NCBI GenBank assembly: GCA_947471745.1
Contig: CANJKZ010000084.1
Location: forward strand, 4,952,501 to 5,016,500
DNA from: Closterium sp. Naga37s-1
Taxonomy: Eukaryota > Streptophyta > Zygnematophyceae > Desmidiales > Closteriaceae
Reading direction: 5' to 3'
DNA length: 64,000 nucleotides
A program made the translations under genes and the position numbers. Under the pieces are notes generated by a model. It had not been told where the DNA came from. It searched no databases and worked only from the letters and a program-made list of their open reading frames with translations. Shown in pieces: positions 41,282 through 53,172 of this stretch. Positions within the stretch are counted from its first letter, which is position 1, and each line of letters opens with the position of its first letter.

Positions 41282-41867
41282 GTTGGTTGTCGTTACTCTA
41301 CTTTATGCAGCCTTCAAATATGTTTACGTATCACTCGTCTACTGAAGACTCCTTCTGTATGCTTCTCGTATCATCGACAAAGGAGTGCCTTGGAGATACC
41401 GGAACATTGCTATTGTTGCACTGTGCTAATTTCTCAAGCGCCTCAAAGGACAGTCGTTTACACACCGTGAAGAAGGCCAACGGTCTAGGCTAGCAGAAAG
41501 GGTGGGAGGGAGGGGGAAAGGAGGGGGGTACAAAAGGGAAGAGGGTGGGGGATACATCAATGACTGGAGAGGAAGAGGGAGGGGGAAGGAGTGGGGAGGT
41601 GGGGGCGGGAGATAACACGGTGCGCTGCGCCCCATAGCCCCTTTTTGGCCTTCACTTGCGATGCGCTCCTCAGAGGCCCCCCTGTGCCCGCACTCTTGCG
41701 AGTCGCTCCTTCACTGTACCCTTGCTTCCCTCTACGTGAAGACAGGCCCAGTCTGCTATGCAGCACCCACGTAAGCCGCATTGAACAGAGCAGTACCGAC
41801 ATGCACCACCCACACATGGTATACAGTACTTGTAAGTAGCTGTATACAGGTCATTGCAGGGCTGTAA
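41282..41867. other. downstream region of the cyclotransferase gene
   Basis: Presumed 3' untranslated region and spacer. Purine-rich low-complexity sequence at about 41500-41630; otherwise nothing recognised. Confidence 0.45.
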
Positions 41868-42295
41868 GAGCATGTTCCTACGGCCTCTAGTCAGGCTAGG
41901 CCCTTGTCAGACTTGGTCATTCGAGCGATTTCGTTATTAACACCGTTTTTCAGACTTCAAAACAAACGGTGCTGCACGATGAATTGGTCACGCGAAACCT
42001 ATCACACGTGCTGTTTCGACGAGCCAGGTCAGTTATTCGCGCAGATGAAGATTTTACAGCCACCAAGCGCACGTTTCGGTCGTTTGTGATTTGTCAGGAC
42101 TCAGGAAACAATTATACCTTTGCAACCTTTCGGAACGGGAGCGCTGCGCAGTGCCACGTCACCCCACTCATTGTGTCGCGCACTTCACCAAGCAACGGAA
42201 AGAAATAAATAAAAAGTAGGGTTAAGCTGAAATATTAGTGTTTGAGGCGAGTCTGACAAGAGGCCAGCCTGACTAGAGGCCGTAGGAACATGCTC
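41868..42295. mobile_element. Tourist-like MITE (PIF/Harbinger type)
   Basis: 428 bp with inverted ends of about 46 bp starting GAGCATGTTCCTACGGCCTC, only a few mismatches between the two ends, flanked by TAA at 41865-41867 and 42296-42298. A three-base TWA duplication and a GAGCATGTT start fit the Tourist/Harbinger group. No coding capacity. The Harbinger element at 50.1 kb has unrelated ends, so it is not the obvious partner. Confidence 0.85.
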
Positions 42296-42430
42296 TAACA
42301 CACGTGCTCAGGTGGGTGGAGGGGGCCGTTGCATTGCTTGTACGGTATGGTGCGCTCTGCAGTGAATAACGTACCACCGGCAGCTAGCTATGCTGCTGTC
42401 TACCATCCCATAAGCCAACCAAGTCATCCT

Positions 42431-42569
42431 TGTCAAACATATGTATATCTATGTTATATTTTGGGTAGGCTTAGTGGGGTACACACTGTAGGGTACAACC
42501 CCTTAGGTTCATTTTTTCTTTGTACCACCATCTCGATAGTCGACATTGATCCATGCCTAGCTTCTAAGA
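42431..42569 (+). repeat. copia 5' LTR
   Basis: 139 bp beginning TGTCAAACAT. A primer-binding-like TGGTATC...GAGC follows at once at 42570, similar to the initiator-Met tRNA complement used by most plant copia elements. Confidence 0.93.
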
Positions 42570-42649
42570 TGGTATCTAGAGCATAGGTCTTTAGGACCTA
42601 AGATTAGGGCCCACCGATTACTGCATTACCTCACCTACGGCCTTACCTA

Positions 42650-43850
42650 CCTGCCTGCCTTGCCTGCTGCCCGCGCGCGCCTCGGCTGCACGCGCGCGGC
42701 CCTTTTTTTTTTTCCGTGCGCGCCACTTAAGCAGCCCGCGCGCAGCCCGTTTTCGGCCCCGCGCGCCACGTCAGCCACTCGCGCAGCCTGCCGCCGGCCC
42801 GCGCGCCGTGTAAGCCGCCCGTGCGCAACCCGCTTAGGCCCTGCGCGCCGCGTCCGCCGCCCGTGTAGCCCGTTTTAGGCCCCACACGCCGCGCCAGCCG
42901 CCCACGCAGCCTGCCGCCAGCCCGCGCGTCGCCACGAGCAGCCCGCAGCTGCGCGCGCTGCCCGTAGCCACGTGCAACCTGCAGCCTCGTGCAGCAAGCC
43001 GCCACACGCAGCCAGCAGCCTCACGCAGCCCTCAGGCCGCTCCTGCCTGCTGCCTACCTGCTGCCTGCCTGCCTGCCTGCTTGCTGCCTGCTGCCGCCTG
43101 CCTGCAGCCTGCCTGCTGCCTGCCTGCTGCCTGTCTGCTGCTTGCTGCCTGCTGCCGCCTGCCTGCTAGCTGCCTGCTGCCGCCTGCCTGTCGCCTGCCT
43201 ACATGCCTGCTTGCTGCCTGCTAGCTGCCTGCTGCCACCTGCCTGCCTGCCTGCTTGCTGCCTGCTGCCGCCTGCCTGCAGCCTGCCTGCTGCCTGCCTG
43301 CTGCCTGTCTGCTGCTTGCTGCCTACTGCCGCCTGCCTGCTTGCTGCCTGCTGCCGCCTGCCTGTCGCCTGCCTACCTGCCTGCTTGCTGCCTGCTAGCT
43401 GCCTGCTGCCACCTGCCTGCCTGCCTGCTTGCTGCCTGCTGCCGCCTGCCTGCAGCCTGCCTGCTGCCTGCCTGCTGCCTGTCTGCTGCTTGCTGCCTAC
43501 TGCCGCCTGCCTGCTTGCTGCCTGCTGCCGCCTGCCTGTCGCCTGCCTACCTGCCTGCTTGCTGCCTGCTAGCTGCCTGCTGCCACCTGCCTGCCTGCCT
43601 ACTTGCTGCCTGCTGCCGCCTGCCTGCAGCCTGCCTACTGCCTGCCTACTGCCTGCCTGCTACTTGCTGCCTGCTGCCGCCTGCCTGCCTGCCTGCTTGC
43701 TGCCTGCTGCCGCCTGCCTGCAGCCTGCCTGCTGCCTGCCTGCTGCCTGCCTGCTGCTTGCTGCCTACTGCCGCCTGCCTGCTTGCTGCCTACTGCTGGT
43801 GCCTGCTGCCTCTGCCAGCTGCCTGCTGCCTACTGCCTCCTGCCTTAAGC
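42650..43850 (+). repeat. low-complexity leader of the copia element
   Basis: About 42650-42960 is rich in GCGCGCC/CCGCCCGTG motifs; about 43030-43840 is a CTGCCTG-based array with a higher-order unit near 180-190 bp (compare 43205-43400 with 43385-43580). It lies between the 5' LTR and the gag region. The Cys/Leu/Pro/Ala frames over it are by-products. Confidence 0.85.
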
Positions 43851-44856
43851 CAATATGGCGACGCCTAACGTTCTAGCGTTCGGGCCTGACGGTCGTCCCA
43901 TCGAGTTCACTGTATGGTTAGACGATCTCCAGCTGTTCCTTCTGACTGATGCCAAAGAGGGCGTTTCCCTGTTTGATTACGTCTCTGGCATTGCCGTTGC
44001 TCCTGCTGCTGATGCTCCTGCTCTAGAACGCTCTCAGTGGCAGACTCGTGATGCTGCTGCACGCCTAGCTATTAGGAACCACCTGCCGATTACTGAGCGA
44101 GCGCATTTCAGCCAACACAGAACTGCTAAGACACTGTATGACGCTGTAGTTGCGTGCTACTCCTCCCCGGCCACTGCAGCCATAGGTCGACTCATGCTAC
44201 CGTACCTGTTCCCCGATCTTTCCTCGTTCACCATTGCTGAGGACCTAGTTTCTCACCTGCGCGCTACTGACTCTCGCTTTCGTGCCGCCCTTTCAGCCGA
44301 GTTCTGCGCCGCAAACCCCCCCCCCGATGTACTTCACTCTCTATTTCCTCGTCACCCGCCTCCCTGACACTCTTAGCTCTGTCAGGGACCACTTCCTAGC
44401 GCTAGACCCCACCACTCTCACTGTCGACGACTTCGAGAAGCACCTCCTCGCAGCAGAGAAGAACATCCTCGCTGTAGGTGCTGCTCGTGGCACTCCTCGC
44501 TCTCCCCTCTTTGAGGGGTGCTCCCCCTCCCCTCTCACCCCCTCCTACGCCTCCGCAGCTGCTGCTCACGACTACCTTGGTGCTGAGGGGGTCGGAGCTG
44601 CTTCCGCTCCTAGTGGGAAGCGTCGCAGCGGCAGGGGCGGCAGGGGTGGCAGGGGCGGTGGGGGTGGGGGTGGAGGTGGCGGTGGTGCAGGCGGCGGGGG
44701 AGGTGGAGGTGGTGGGGGTGGTCGCAGGGGTGGAGGCGGTGGAGGTGGTGGTGGGGGCAGCGGAGGCACTGGGAGCGGTGGAGGGGGCAGCAGCGGCGGT
44801 GGGGGAGGAGGGAGCGGTAGTGGCATTGGTGGTCAGGGTCAGCAGCAGCCGCAGTC

Positions 44857-44932
<76 letters not shown>

Positions 44933-47900
44933 CAGCGTCAGCGCCAGACCCCCACTTCCCAGCAGCTTCTTGACTGGTATGCCGGGCGTGGGGCTTCTGG
45001 GGTTCCTGGTCGCTGCCCCTATATCATCCGCACAGGTCCCCGCGCTGGTCGCCAGTGCACAGGTTTTCACACTGAGCAGCGCTGCTTCGCTCGGCTTAGC
45101 GACGCCTGGCGCGCCAAGTTTCCTGATGCTACTGAGTTCCCCAACTGGGCAGACTTGCTTAGGCATGATGTACCTATCTTTGATCTTGACTATGAGGCAA
45201 TTCTTGCTGCTATGTATGCCTTGCCTGTTAGTGCTGAGGGTGACTGCTACTTGTGTGTGCCGCCGGATCCTGGTATAACCCCTGGTATAGCCCCTGCAGC
45301 ACTAGGTGCTTGTGAGTCTGCTCCCTTTGGTACTACGCTTGCACAGGCTTTGCACACCTTTACACTTGACTCTGGTGCTTCCCGCTGTTTCTTTCGCGAC
45401 AGTACCACAGTCACTCCCCTCCCTGCACCTATTCTTGTCTCACTGGCTGACCCCTCTCGGGGCCCAGTGCTTGCACGGTCTTCCACTGTGCTTCCGTGTC
45501 CGGCGGTCCCGTCTGGTGAGCTGTCTGGTCTCCACCTCCCCTCGTTCTCTACGAACTTGGTGAGTAACGCTGTCCTCCAGGATGCGGGGGTTGACACCTT
45601 CACCCCTGGCCGGCAGCGTGTGGCGATTTGCACGTGCTCCCAGACTGGTCGCCACCTGGCCACGTTCGCTCGTGCGCCAGGGTCCAGTCTGTACACCCTC
45701 AACACTGCGTCACGCTCCACCCCTTTGTCTCCCCAGTTGCACGCGTCTGCTCAGGTAGCTACACAGTGTGAGTGTCGCCGGCTGTCGCACGACACTCTCC
45801 TGTGGCACCACCGCCTTGGTCACCCCTCCCTGCCTCGCCTGCGCAGCATGCACTCCCGCTTCCTGGTTTCTGGTCTTCCCAGGTCTCTGCCTCCCCTCCC
45901 TCCCTCGCCTGCGCCGCCCTGCATTCCCTGCGTCGAGGGGCGGCAGCGCGCCACTCCTCACTCCTCCTCGTTCCCTCCCACAGAGGCTCCACTGCAGACT
46001 CTCCACCTGGACGTGTGGGGCCCAGCCCGCGTCCGTGGACAGGGCCACGAGCGGTACTTCCTGCTGGTTGTCGACGACTACACGCGCTACACCACGGTCT
46101 TCCCCTTGCAGCGCAAGGCGGATGTCCCTGATGTTTTGATCCCCTGGATCCGCGCTACTCGTCTCCAGCTCCGCGAGTGGTTCCAGTCGGACTTTCCTGT
46201 CCTGCGTCTGCACTCTGACAGAGGTGGTGAGTTCTCCTCAGACCTCTTGGCAGCCTTCTGTGCGGAGCACGGCATCCGCCAGACTTTCACGCTTCCGGCC
46301 TCTCCGCAGCAGAATGGGGTTGCTGAGCGCCGCATTGGCTTAGTCATGGAGGTCGCTCGTACCTCCATGATCCATGCGGCTGCCCCCCATTTTCTGTGGC
46401 CGTTTGCGGTCCGGTACGCCGCGCATCAGCTCAACCTTTGGCCCCGTGTCTCCTTGCCGGAGACCTCGCCCACACTGCTGTGGACCGGGAAGGTTGGCGA
46501 CGCGTCGCGTTTCCGGGTCTGGGGTGCTCGTGCCTTTGTCCGCGATACCACCGCGGACAAGCTCTCCCCTCGCGCCATTCCTTGCGTCTTCCTTGGCTTT
46601 GTCCCTGACGCGCCTGGCTGGCAGTTTTACGACCCAACCTCGCGCCGTGTCTTTGCGTCTCAGGACGTCACCTTTGACGAGTCCGTCCCCTTTTACCGCC
46701 TCTTCCCCTACCGCACTGCTCCTCGCCCCCCCCCCCGCCGCTCTTTCTCGCCCCAGGTCCTCCCCAGGTAGACCCCCTCCCCGCGCCAGGTCCTGCTCCT
46801 TCAGGTGTCTCTCAGGTAGACCCCCCTGCGCCTGCGCCTGTTGAGGTCACTAGTGACTCCGATCCTGCTGCGAGTGGTGCTGTCCCTGGGGGTGCGGAGC
46901 TTGGGGGTGCTGAGTCTGGGGGTGTTGAGCGTGTGGAGCCTGGAGGTGCTGAGCCTGCGCGTGAGGAGCCTGGAGGTGCTGCGTCTCGTGGTACTGCGTC
47001 TGGAGGTGCTGTGTCTGGGGGTGCTGAGCCTGTGTGTGCGGAGCCTGGGGGTGCTGGGTCTGGGGGTGAGTCGCCCGAGGGTTCTGAGACTGCTGTTACG
47101 CGGTCTCCTTGGAGTAGCCGTCTTCGTCCGCGTGTGCCCCTCACCTCCCAGCAGCTGCACGACTGGTACGGTCGCCGTCAGCGTCCCACTTCTGCACCTC
47201 AGGGCTCTCCTGCTGGAGGTTCTTCTGCTGGTGTCGCTGGTCCCGGAGGTGCTCGTACTGGGAGTACTGGAGCTGCTGGGGCTGGTGGTGGTGCTGCTGG
47301 AGGTGCTGGAGCTGCTGGAGGTACTGGAGCTGCTGGAGGTGCTGGAGCCGCTGGGGGTGCTGGAGCTGCTGGAGCTGCTGGAGCTGCTGGGGGTGCTGGA
47401 GCTGCTGGTGGCACTGCTCAGCTGCGTCTGTTCTTTGCTCCACCGTCTCCGTCGTCTCAGCCACCACCTGACTCTGCACTTCGCCAGGTTCTCGGTCTTC
47501 CCTTGTCTACTGGTCTTTCGTTACAGCCTGGCTCACCGCTGCCTGCTCCCTCTCCGTACACAGAGCAGCCTGGTGGCCTTGCAGAGCGTCGTGAGCCTGT
47601 GTCGCGTCCTGTCTCCCCTGTCAGTTCCGGTCGTCGTGTTCCTCGTCAGTGCCAGCCGGCTGTCTCCGGCCCTCCCCTTGTCGTTCGTCGTCCTTCCTCT
47701 CCTTCACCGCATGTTCCTCTGCCGCCTCCCCCTGCGTCCTCTCTGTCTGTTGTTGCTTACCCTGCGTCTGACCGGTTTCGTACTGAGCACTCTACTGTCA
47801 CGCGTCTGCTTGCCACTGTTGTCACTGACCCTTCGTTTGAGTCTGCTGCTGCGTCTGCCTTAGTCACTGAGCTTGTTGCCTTTGCTGCTCACTGTCGTCT

Positions 47901-49865
47901 AGACTACGCTGCCGGTCTTGTTGCTGAGTCTGCGTCTGTCTGTCCTCCGTCCGTCGGGGGTGAGTGTGCTCTTGGCACGGACGTTCTTGAGGACAGGCAG
48001 GAGGACCTTGAGTGTCTTGCAGCCGCTGCGCCTCATCTCGTATCCATGCTGCTTGCCCCTGAGGGAGACCGGATGCACCAGACATCCCTGCCCCGCGCTC
48101 TTACGCTGAGGCGATCGCGGGTGAGTACTCCTCTCAGTGGCAGACAGCCATGGATGCAGAGATGGCATCCTGGAAGTCCACAGGCCCCTCCTGGGGCGAA
48201 CATTGTCAGTGGCATGTGGATTTTCAGGGTGAAGCGGCCGCCAGGTTCTCCGCATGTCTTCAAGGCTCGTTACGTGGCTCGAGGCTTCAGTCAGCGAGAG
48301 GGAGTTGACTTCTTCCAGACCTTCTCCCCCACCCCGAAGATGACCACTCTTCGGGTGCTGCTGCACGTTGCCGCTCAGCGTAACTACGAGCTTCACTCTC
48401 TTGACTTCAGCACAGCCTTCTTACAGGGCAGCCTGCACGAGGAGATTTGGCTGCGCCGCCCTCCTGGCTTCACTGGGTCGTTCCCTCCTGGTACCCAGTG
48501 GAGCCTCCGGCGGCCGGTCTACGGTCTCCGCCAGGCGCCACGTGAGTGGCACGACACACTGAGGTCGACACTTGCGGCTCTTGGGTTTGCTCCGTCGACT
48601 GCTGACCCGTCGCTGTTTTTGCGCACCGACACTTCGCTGCCGCCGTTCTACGTTCTCGTGTACGTCGACGACTTGGTCTTTGCCACTGCTGACACTGAGG
48701 CTCTCGCCCTGGTGAAGTCGGAGCTGCAGAAGAGACACACGTGCACAGACCTGGGTGAACTGCGTAGCTACCTTGGCTTGCAGATCACCCGGGACAGAGC
48801 ACGCCGCACCATCACACTGACTCAGTCACACATGGTGCAGCAGGTCCTTCAGCGCTTCGGTTTCACCTGGTCCTCAGCACAGGCCACTCCTCTGGCTACA
48901 GGTTACTCGCTCTCAGCTCCACCTTCGGACGAGTCCGTAGAGCCGAGTGGTCCTTACCCAGAGTTAGTGGGCTGCCTCATGTACCTGATGACTTGCACTC
49001 GTCCTGACCTTGCGTACCCTCTTGGCCTTCTGGCTCGCTACGTGGCTCCTGGTCAGCACCGAAAGGTGCACATGGATGCTGCCAAGAGGGTACTACGCTA
49101 CTTGTGCAGTACATCGGGCATGGGGCTCGTGCTTGGAGGACGGGGTGACGTTGTCCTCACTGGTCACTCGGACGCCTCTTGGGTTGACGACCAGGCTACG
49201 CAGCGGTCGTCACAGGGTTACACCTTCAGCCTTGGCTCTGGTTCAGTTTCTTGGCGTTCTACACGCTCGTCTTTAGTTCTCGGCTCCAGTTGTGAGGCTG
49301 AGATCTACGCCACAGCCATGGCTGCACAGGAGCTTCGCTGGCTCACCTACCTGCTGACTGACTTGGGAGAGCGGCCTCGTTCTCCTCCAGTGCTGTACGT
49401 CGACAACAAGGCCGCCATTGCCTTGTGTCAGGAGCACAGACTGGAGCACAGAACGAAGCACATCGCTCTCCGTTACTTTCTTGCTCGAGAGCTGCAGCAG
49501 CGTGGCCAGCTTCGTCTTACCTACGTGGCCACTCGGGCCAACAATGCTGATATATTCACCAAGGCACTTCCGCCTGGTGATCATCAGCGTTTCTGCACTT
49601 TGTTAGGCCTTGTGCCCACTCTTCCTCACTTGTTGTAGGCTTTGTTTGTACCATGATTTATATGTAGTCCTGCATGCTTGTTCTTGTAGGTAGATTTCAC
49701 TGTACTGTTGTTGTTACATATATATCTCTGCATGTGAACTGGCCTTGTGGCCTTCTTGCTTGTGCTCAGACTGCGTGGTGACGTTGTGATCCACCGTGAG
49801 CTTGCTTTGCACTTCCTGACTGGTCTTGTGACCCTCTGTTCTCCCCCACTCTGCCTATGGGGGTG

Positions 49866-50004
49866 TGTCAAACATGTGTATATCTATGTTATATTTTGGG
49901 TAGGCTTAGTGGGGTACACACTGTAGGGTACAACCCCTTAGGTTCATTTTTTCTTTGTACCACCATCTCGATAGTCGACATTGATCCATGCCTAGCTTCT
50001 AAGA
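49866..50004 (+). repeat. copia 3' LTR
   Basis: 139 bp, one difference from the 5' LTR. A short purine-rich run (TATGGGGGTG) precedes it and may be the polypurine tract. Confidence 0.93.
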
Positions 50005-50542
50005 ATCCTGGGTTGCCTACATACCATGGATGATACATTCCTCCTGATTCCACAGCATAGCACAGCACCTCCTCCACCTGCTCCCAGTGACACTGAGGGC
50101 GTATCCCTGGGTGGTGGCAGGGCCACTGTAGCAGGCACTGTTGGTGGCATGCGGGAAAACCGCATGCCATCAACATTGTGCTCGAACCGCCCGCGGCTCG
50201 CAGTTCGTGGCAACCACAACAAATTGTGCGACGGTCGCACACGAGAAGAAGCAACCAATCACTGCCAGCGTGCGATACCACTCCAAATGTCAAACCGGTT
50301 ACTACCATTTGAGGTCTTCGACACCTGGCACTGGCAACTGGTAAACTTGACGCTCACAAAAGGCCTGTAAATTGGCAAGCGTGAAGTGGTTGAGTCAAAT
50401 GGGAAATTGGCAAACTGTAAAAACACCTCGCGCCTGGTCAACCAACTGCAACTCGTCTTTACAGGACGAGCAATGAGGGGTCCAAAGGCAGTCAAAGCAC
50501 AGTCCTTATGCGCGTCTTCTTCACCTGCTAAGTCCGTCCCTC

Positions 50543-51829
50543 ATGTCCTCCCTGGATGGTCTCTTGCTCTGCATTGCTGTGCACCTATTATATGGGTTCT
50601 ATCTAGAGAGCTTCAACCGTACAGTGGCCATTGGTGCCCTGCAGTGGATCGCGATGCAAGGGGCTACGCAGGCTAGGGACGATGAGGCGGCCGCTGAAGA
50701 GCGCAGGAGGATCGAACGCCTCCAACGTCAGCGGAAGGAGCGCCGCGCCCGACGCATGGCGGAATGGGTGACTGAGCTCCGCATTATGGAGGACGATGAC
50801 TTTGTCAACGTCTTCCGCATCTCGTCTGAACTGCTGGAGTACATCGCACCTGTCATGGCCCTCCCCATGAGCCATTTCGTTGAGAAGCTCGGGATCCTAC
50901 TCGACCTTTGTGTCCTCATCCCTATCAAGTACTTTGCCAGTGCCATGACCTTCATTGACCTGGGCCTCTACTTCGGTCTGCCCAAGACCATTATGCACAG
51001 GATTGTGGAGGCCTTCCTCGTGCACTTCCCCCGGAGGTTCAAGAAGTCCTGGGTGCGCTTTCCCACTGCAGAGGAGATGGCGGAGATGGCATCCGACTTC
51101 AAGGAAGTACGGGGGCTGCCGAATGTTGTTGGAGCAATTGATGGGACACATATCGAGATAAGGGGGATGGAGAATCACAGGCAAGAGTATTACAACAGGA
51201 AGTCCGTCTATTCCACCCAGTTGCAGGTTACATGCGACAGCAAGGGAATTGTCTGGGACTACACCGTCGGGCACCCGGGATCTATGCATGATCAGGGCAT
51301 CTTCCAGCAGTCCGAACTGCACGCCCGCCTAGAGCGTGGTGACCTCGGACCGTACCAGATCGTCGGTGATGCTGCCTACCCGCTGCGCAGCTACTGCCTC
51401 ACTCCTGTGAATGCAACCCGCAGGCGCCTGATGAAGAGCTGGGAGCAGACGTATAACTACATCCATTCCGCCACCCGCATGGTTGTGGAGCGGACCATTG
51501 GTGCGCTGAAGGGGAGGTGGCGTCTGTTCGGCCGGCGACACGAGAGCAAGTTGACACGTGTGTGTGCGGGGACTGCGTGCATCATCATCCTGCACAACAT
51601 GATCCTGCGCACCGACGAGCCAAGGAAGCGTACAATCAAGCATCAGTGGCCGGTGTGGATGGGCACCGGCCCACCGTGGTACCACCGGAGTGGCATGAGG
51701 ACCTATGCATGGTGTGATGCAGAAAGTTATGGACAGTCCGACCTGCGCAAGCGGAGGAAGCAGTTTGGGAAGCACATGCATCGTGCTTACCTGAGGAGCC
51801 ACCGCCCGTGGCGCCTTGAGCGCGACTAG
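50543..51829 (+). CDS. Harbinger transposase (HARBI1-like, DDE_Tnp_4 nuclease)
   Basis: 428 residues in one exon. The N-terminal third is basic and helical (RRRIERLQRQRKERRARR near 54-71) with a helix-turn-helix-like segment around 110-155. The nuclease core shows AIDGTHIEI (catalytic Asp 200), GDAAYPL (Asp 276) and VERTIGALKGRW (Glu 316), the expected DDE triad. HARBI1-type transposases cut and join transposon ends together with the Myb-like partner encoded on the opposite strand. The stop codon overlaps that of the partner in a shared CTAG at 51826-51829. The ATG chosen is the first of the frame; nothing suggests an intron. Confidence 0.92.
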   Translation: MSSLDGLLLCIAVHLLYGFYLESFNRTVAIGALQWIAMQGATQARDDEAAAEERRRIERLQRQRKERRARRMAEWVTELRIMEDDDFVNVFRISSELLEYIAPVMALPMSHFVEKLGILLDLCVLIPIKYFASAMTFIDLGLYFGLPKTIMHRIVEAFLVHFPRRFKKSWVRFPTAEEMAEMASDFKEVRGLPNVVGAIDGTHIEIRGMENHRQEYYNRKSVYSTQLQVTCDSKGIVWDYTVGHPGSMHDQGIFQQSELHARLERGDLGPYQIVGDAAYPLRSYCLTPVNATRRRLMKSWEQTYNYIHSATRMVVERTIGALKGRWRLFGRRHESKLTRVCAGTACIIILHNMILRTDEPRKRTIKHQWPVWMGTGPPWYHRSGMRTYAWCDAESYGQSDLRKRRKQFGKHMHRAYLRSHRPWRLERD

Positions 51830-53172
51830 TCCGACTTCCTGTCATCGCGCGCCTCATCGTCCTCATCCTGGGGAACGTCGCCGGCCTCTCCGCCTAAGGC
51901 GGGCGAGTCTTCGTCGCCCGGCGTGTCCGTGAGGGCGTGCGCATTGGCGTGCGGTGGCGGCGCCACATTCTGGGGTTGTGGAGGTGGAGCCCTCCACAGC
52001 GTGGCAGCCATGTGGATGGCTGTCACGAGGAGTTGCACCGTGTCGCTTAGCTGCCGCAACGCCTGACCATTGCATGTTGTGATTGTATCAGCGATGACTT
52101 TCGCTGCCGCCATGGTGGCGGTCTCGTTGACACGGGGACGCTTGGGGGGCAGTGGTGAAGGGGTGCCTGCACAGGGGAGTGGTGGTGTAGGATGCATAAT
52201 GCCAGTGTTTCTTGTCATGCAAGGTTATTGTTATAATCAAAAGCTTCATAATATGTGGCTGTCACATGCAAGATAAGTTAGAAAGTTAAAAGGGATAGCA
52301 CGGATTTGCTAGCTGACACACTTGCCTTCAAGGCCACCGGCCCGCAGGACTTGACGATCACGGAGATTGGTCCTGGGCGTCACCATTCCACCCTCGCCCA
52401 TGTCGGCGTCATCGCGTATAGGTGCTACAGGGTCAGCGTGTGTCTCTCCTGCTCCGCCACCATCCAACACGTGCGGCTTAACGTTGGCAGGGAGCTTCTT
52501 AATGAGGTAAACATACTCGAACCAGGGTTTCTTCCGCTTGGGCTTGTTCCTTGACGTGCCGTTGTGGCGGAGAGTGTCGCGGTACTCTGCCTCAATGCGC
52601 TTCCATGCGTGTTGCATGGCGGTGCTGTTGCGCTTCCACTTTGCGCCGCTCTTTTTCATGTGTGCGCGGAGCTTCTTCCAATATTGATTGCCCTGTTTCC
52701 CACGCATCTGCTTCAGATCGTCGCGGGTGTACCACTTAGCGGTGGCCAGTGCAGTAAGCTCCTCATCGCTCCACAGGCGCTTCGATTTCGCGTCACGTTT
52801 GCGCTTGCGTGTACTTGGGCCAGCCTCCGAGGCTGCGGGATCCGCGTCGGACTCCTCCTCGTCGCTACTGTCCTTCGCGTTTGAGTTATCGGAGTCGTCC
52901 TCGGATCCGCTGGAGGAGACGATCTCCTCGAGATCGTCATCGCTCACGTCGGTGTCACCGCCGCCGTCAGAGCTGTCTGCGTGGGCGCCACGCGCTGAGC
53001 TCGGGCTGGCGCCGTGCCGCCTAGGAGCTGCTTCCCGCTTTATTTTACCACGCGTATTGCCGTTCTCGCACTGCTCCTTCATCCACTTGACGTAGGGAGG
53101 GTCCTCCCATGGCTCGTCGTCATCTACCTTCGCCTTTCCCTTACCACGGTCTCTCTGCTTACGGGGAGGCAT
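51826..53172 (-). CDS. Harbinger Myb/SANT-like DNA-binding protein
   Basis: Two exons, 53172-52326 and 52166-51826, joined in phase by what looks like a GC-AG intron (GAAG|GCAAGT donor, CTGTGCAG acceptor); 395 residues. Residues about 1-125 are charged and acidic with a basic start (PPRKQRDRGKGKAK). A trihelix/Myb-like DNA-binding domain follows at about 133-220 (RLWSDEELTALATAKW, then WKKLRAHMKKSGAKW and MQHAWKRIEAEYRD). The C-terminal exon has a helical stretch that may contact the transposase. In Harbinger elements this protein brings the nuclease to the nucleus and to the ends. If the GC donor is not used, the first exon alone still encodes 287 residues up to a stop at 52309. Confidence 0.82.

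Larger units (their letters stand above)
42431..50004 (+). mobile_element. Ty1/copia LTR retrotransposon, young, coding region interrupted
   Basis: A 7.57-kb element with 139-bp direct LTRs and a 5-bp target duplication ATCCT (42426-42430 and 50005-50009). Parts in copia order: leader, gag region (about 43.9-45.0 kb, followed by Gly-rich and poly-Gln linkers), protease (DSGAS, about 45.4 kb), integrase (HHRLGH zinc finger and core, about 45.8-46.5 kb), reverse transcriptase (YVDD, about 48.2-48.9 kb) and RNase H (about 49.2-49.5 kb). Integrase before reverse transcriptase identifies Ty1/copia. I see one difference between the LTRs, so insertion was recent. The coding region is not one continuous frame; I estimate about two interruptions, so it looks broken. 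The gag type resembles elements I associate with zygnematophyte algae (recollection, not checked). Confidence 0.93.

Noticed and set aside
42989-43876. Cys/Leu/Pro/Ala-rich open frame of 295 residues
   Set aside because: Translation of the CTGCCTG-based array in the leader of the copia element; no domain and an overlapping alternative frame of the same composition.
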